Notes under the pieces: generated by a model | The model's input: the letters and a program-made list of their open reading frames with translations, nothing else | What the model was told of the DNA's origin: nothing | Databases searched by the model: none | Assembly (NCBI GenBank): GCA_002382605.1 | Contig: DFYG01000121.1 | Span: 781 to 7,622, forward strand | Direction: 5' to 3' | Length of the DNA: 6,842 nt | Origin: Synergistaceae bacterium UBA4088 | GTDB taxonomy: Bacteria; Synergistota; Synergistia; Synergistales; Thermovirgaceae | Part shown: positions 5,495 to 6,842 of the stretch, one piece after another | Position numbering within the stretch: position 1 is the first letter of the stretch | Layout of the letters: each line of letters begins with the position of its first letter | Position numbers and translations under genes: made by a program

Positions 5495-6655
5495 CTACAT
5501 CGCCTCCCTGTATATTGTGACGCAATCCATTTTGGTCATGATCCTCGGATTGTTCTCCATGGGTTTTGCGACCCCCATTGCTTTTTCGGCCATCTCGTCG
5601 AGGCGGTCCTTCGTGATCCCGACATCGAGGTCGCCAAGGGTCGCGGGAAGTCCCAGGTCCTCTACGAGATCCCCAAGCGCTTCCGCGCAGAATCCGGCAG
5701 CGACATGGTCGGGCTCGTCCTCCTCCTGGGGATACCCTAAAAGAGAGGCCGCATCCGCGAACCTCTCCGGCGATGCGGGTGCGTTCCACCTGGCAACGTG
5801 CGGAAGAAGAAGAGCATTCGCCGTACCGTGCGGCACCCCGAACATGCCTCCCAGCGGGTAGGCCAGCGCATGACATGCGGTGACACCAGCGTTGGCAAGC
5901 GCAACCCCGCCGAAGAGCGCCGCGAGCATCATTTCTCTCCGGGCCTCGATGTTCTTCCCGCTGAATGTCGCGACACGAAGCCACCTTCCGATGCGCAACA
6001 TCGCCTCTTCGGCGAACATGTCGCTGAAGGGCGAAGCCTTGAGGCTTGTGTACGCCTCAAGGGCATGGGCCAGGGCATCCATACCGGTCGAAGCGGTGAC
6101 GTGAGGGGGCATGGATACGGTGAGTTCCGGGTCCAGGAGGCTCATGTCCGGGTAAAGATAGTCACTGTTGATGCCGCCCTTTACTCCATCGCTTTTCCTG
6201 ATGAGCACCGCCGTGAAAGTAACCTCCGAACCTGTCCCTGCTGTTGTCGGGATCATGATCTTCGGGACACCGGGGTTCTTTACAAGTCCCAGCCCCTGGT
6301 AATTTGCGGCCGAACCTTCGTTCGTGACGAGAACGCTCACAGCCTTGGCGACATCCATGGAACTCCCGCCTCCAAGCCCTATGACCGCCTCGACCTTTCT
6401 TTCGCGGGCAAGAGCCGCGGCGGCGTCGGTAGTCTCAACGGAGGGTTCCGGCTCCACCTTCGCGAAAACGGCAACCTCGATCCCTGCTTTTCTCACCTGA
6501 TCGGCGATACGATCAGCAACACCCAGACGCTCCATAGTTTCGTCAGTTACTATCAGCGCGCTCCCTGCACCTGCCGCCTTGACCAATTCTCCTGCTTTCG
6601 CTGAAACCCCGGGGCCGAAACTGACCCTCCCCGCCATGAACATGCTGAAATCCAT
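5495..6655 (-). CDS. kdnB: Iron-containing alcohol dehydrogenase, probable Kdo 8-oxidase KdnB
   Basis: A 386-residue group III (iron-type) alcohol dehydrogenase, full length for the family. The NAD-binding segment is GLGGGSSMD (93-101). The metal ligands are all present: D193 and H197 in STGMDALAHALEAY, H262 in ACHALAYPLGG and H276 in GVPHGTAN. The substrate role comes mainly from context: the next gene is a KdnA-like aminotransferase, and the segment NEGSAANYQGLGLVKNPG (112-129) resembles the corresponding part of Shewanella KdnB as I recall it. The predicted reaction is NAD-dependent oxidation of the Kdo C8 hydroxyl to an aldehyde, which KdnA then aminates. Otherwise the protein looks like general alcohol/propanediol dehydrogenases, so a different alcohol substrate remains possible. 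The ATG at 6655 is 6 nt after the preceding stop codon, with AGGGAG about 9 nt upstream. The stop codon is 2 nt from the kdnA start, showing one operon. Confidence 0.82.
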   Translation of the reverse strand: MDFSMFMAGRVSFGPGVSAKAGELVKAAGAGSALIVTDETMERLGVADRIADQVRKAGIEVAVFAKVEPEPSVETTDAAAALARERKVEAVIGLGGGSSMDVAKAVSVLVTNEGSAANYQGLGLVKNPGVPKIMIPTTAGTGSEVTFTAVLIRKSDGVKGGINSDYLYPDMSLLDPELTVSMPPHVTASTGMDALAHALEAYTSLKASPFSDMFAEEAMLRIGRWLRVATFSGKNIEARREMMLAALFGGVALANAGVTACHALAYPLGGMFGVPHGTANALLLPHVARWNAPASPERFADAASLLGYPQEEDEPDHVAAGFCAEALGDLVEDLGLPATLGDLDVGITKDRLDEMAEKAMGVAKPMENNPRIMTKMDCVTIYREAM

Positions 6656-6661
6656 CTGTGA

Positions 6662-6842
6662 TCACTCCCTGTCGTTCAATATGCCCCGGATGTGTTCCCA
6701 TGAAAGAGCGGACGCTCCTCCGAGGCCTTCCACATATTCACGCCCGCTCTGACCATTGCTTTTTGCACCCGAAAGATCGCTAGCCCAGGCATCGGCCAGA
6801 TCTGTTGAGTTTCCGACCGTGACGGCCGCTCCCAGTCTGCCG
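6662..6842 (-). CDS. C-terminal fragment, probable Kdo transferase WaaA-like glycosyltransferase
   Basis: Only the last 59 residues are visible; the 5' part lies beyond the window. The fragment reads LGAAVTVGNSTDLADAW (3-19), then a polar stretch, GREYVEGLGGASA (33-45), and ends SWEHIRGILNDRE. This matches the layout of the C-terminal end of WaaA and other GT-B glycosyltransferases: a GGA-V-V segment, DELA-type helix, then GREYVE-x-GGA and a final helix. Kdo transferase fits the neighbours, since the next two genes make a Kdo derivative. LpxB or another GT-B enzyme could end similarly. The stop codon TGA is 6 nt before the dehydrogenase start, so it is the upstream member of the same operon. 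Confidence 0.5.
   Translation of the reverse strand, partial: GRLGAAVTVGNSTDLADAWASDLSGAKSNGQSGREYVEGLGGASALSWEHIRGILNDRE

Noticed and set aside
4506..5861. A 451-codon open frame on the plus strand
   Set aside because: It is antisense to kdnA and kdnB in high-GC DNA, crosses the boundary of the two real genes, and shows no recognisable domain; it is a shadow of codon bias.
5493..5984. A 164-codon upstream extension of the aminotransferase frame
   Set aside because: It overlaps the well-supported dehydrogenase in another frame of the same strand, has low-complexity Arg/Gly/Cys-rich sequence, and the internal ATG at 5492 starts the family-typical MPGFELF after a good ribosome-binding site.
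5798..6604. A 268-codon open frame on the plus strand
   Set aside because: It lies entirely antisense to the dehydrogenase, with Arg/His/Cys-rich composition and no family resemblance.
1..6842. CRISPR array, tRNA or rRNA genes
   Set aside because: No regularly spaced short repeats, cloverleaf-like segment or rRNA-like sequence was recognised on either strand by eye.

Overview
All genes that can be supported lie on the minus strand, so the order of transcription runs from high to low coordinates. The window suggests a Gram-negative bacterium: a C-terminal fragment resembling a Kdo transferase is followed by an iron-type alcohol dehydrogenase and a DegT-family aminotransferase that match the KdnB/KdnA pair making 8-amino-3,8-dideoxy-manno-octulosonate (Kdo8N), a modified lipopolysaccharide inner-core sugar. 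Ribosome-binding sites are strong GGAGG-type sites. GC content is uneven: about 65% in sampled 60-base stretches of the two kdn genes, down to about 33-35% in parts of the ATP-grasp genes. The phylum cannot be fixed from this; an anaerobic lineage such as Synergistota or a deltaproteobacterium-like group would fit, but that is a guess.

Region 1 (6842 to 4287) is a tight operon: the end of a probable WaaA-like glycosyltransferase, 6 nt, a kdnB-like dehydrogenase, 2 nt, then kdnA. It ends in a strong intrinsic terminator immediately after the kdnA stop codon. The likely logic is oxidation of the C8 hydroxyl of Kdo, transamination to Kdo8N, and transfer of Kdo-type sugars to lipid A.

Region 2 (4286 to 4181) is a 106-nt intergenic spacer holding the terminator and two further perfect hairpins. 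No convincing promoter is visible.

Region 3 (4180 to 1) holds four genes in one direction with gaps of 46-57 nt: a TupA-like ATP-grasp protein, an NhaC-family Na+/H+ antiporter, a second TupA-like protein, and a third, more divergent TupA-like protein cut by the window edge. The first two ATP-grasp genes share a 210-bp block that is 98.6% identical in DNA, while the surrounding protein sequence is only about 50-60% identical. This is a clear sign of recent gene conversion or recombination across the ATP-binding region. TupA of alkaliphilic Bacillus makes a peptide-bearing acidic wall polymer, so these ATP-grasp enzymes probably attach amino acids or similar groups to a surface glycan.

The most interesting points are the conversion patch, three ATP-grasp ligases next to a Kdo8N operon (a possible amino-sugar acylation system), an antiporter embedded between the ATP-grasp paralogs, and odd translation starts where the Shine-Dalgarno sequence touches or overlaps the annotated start codon.
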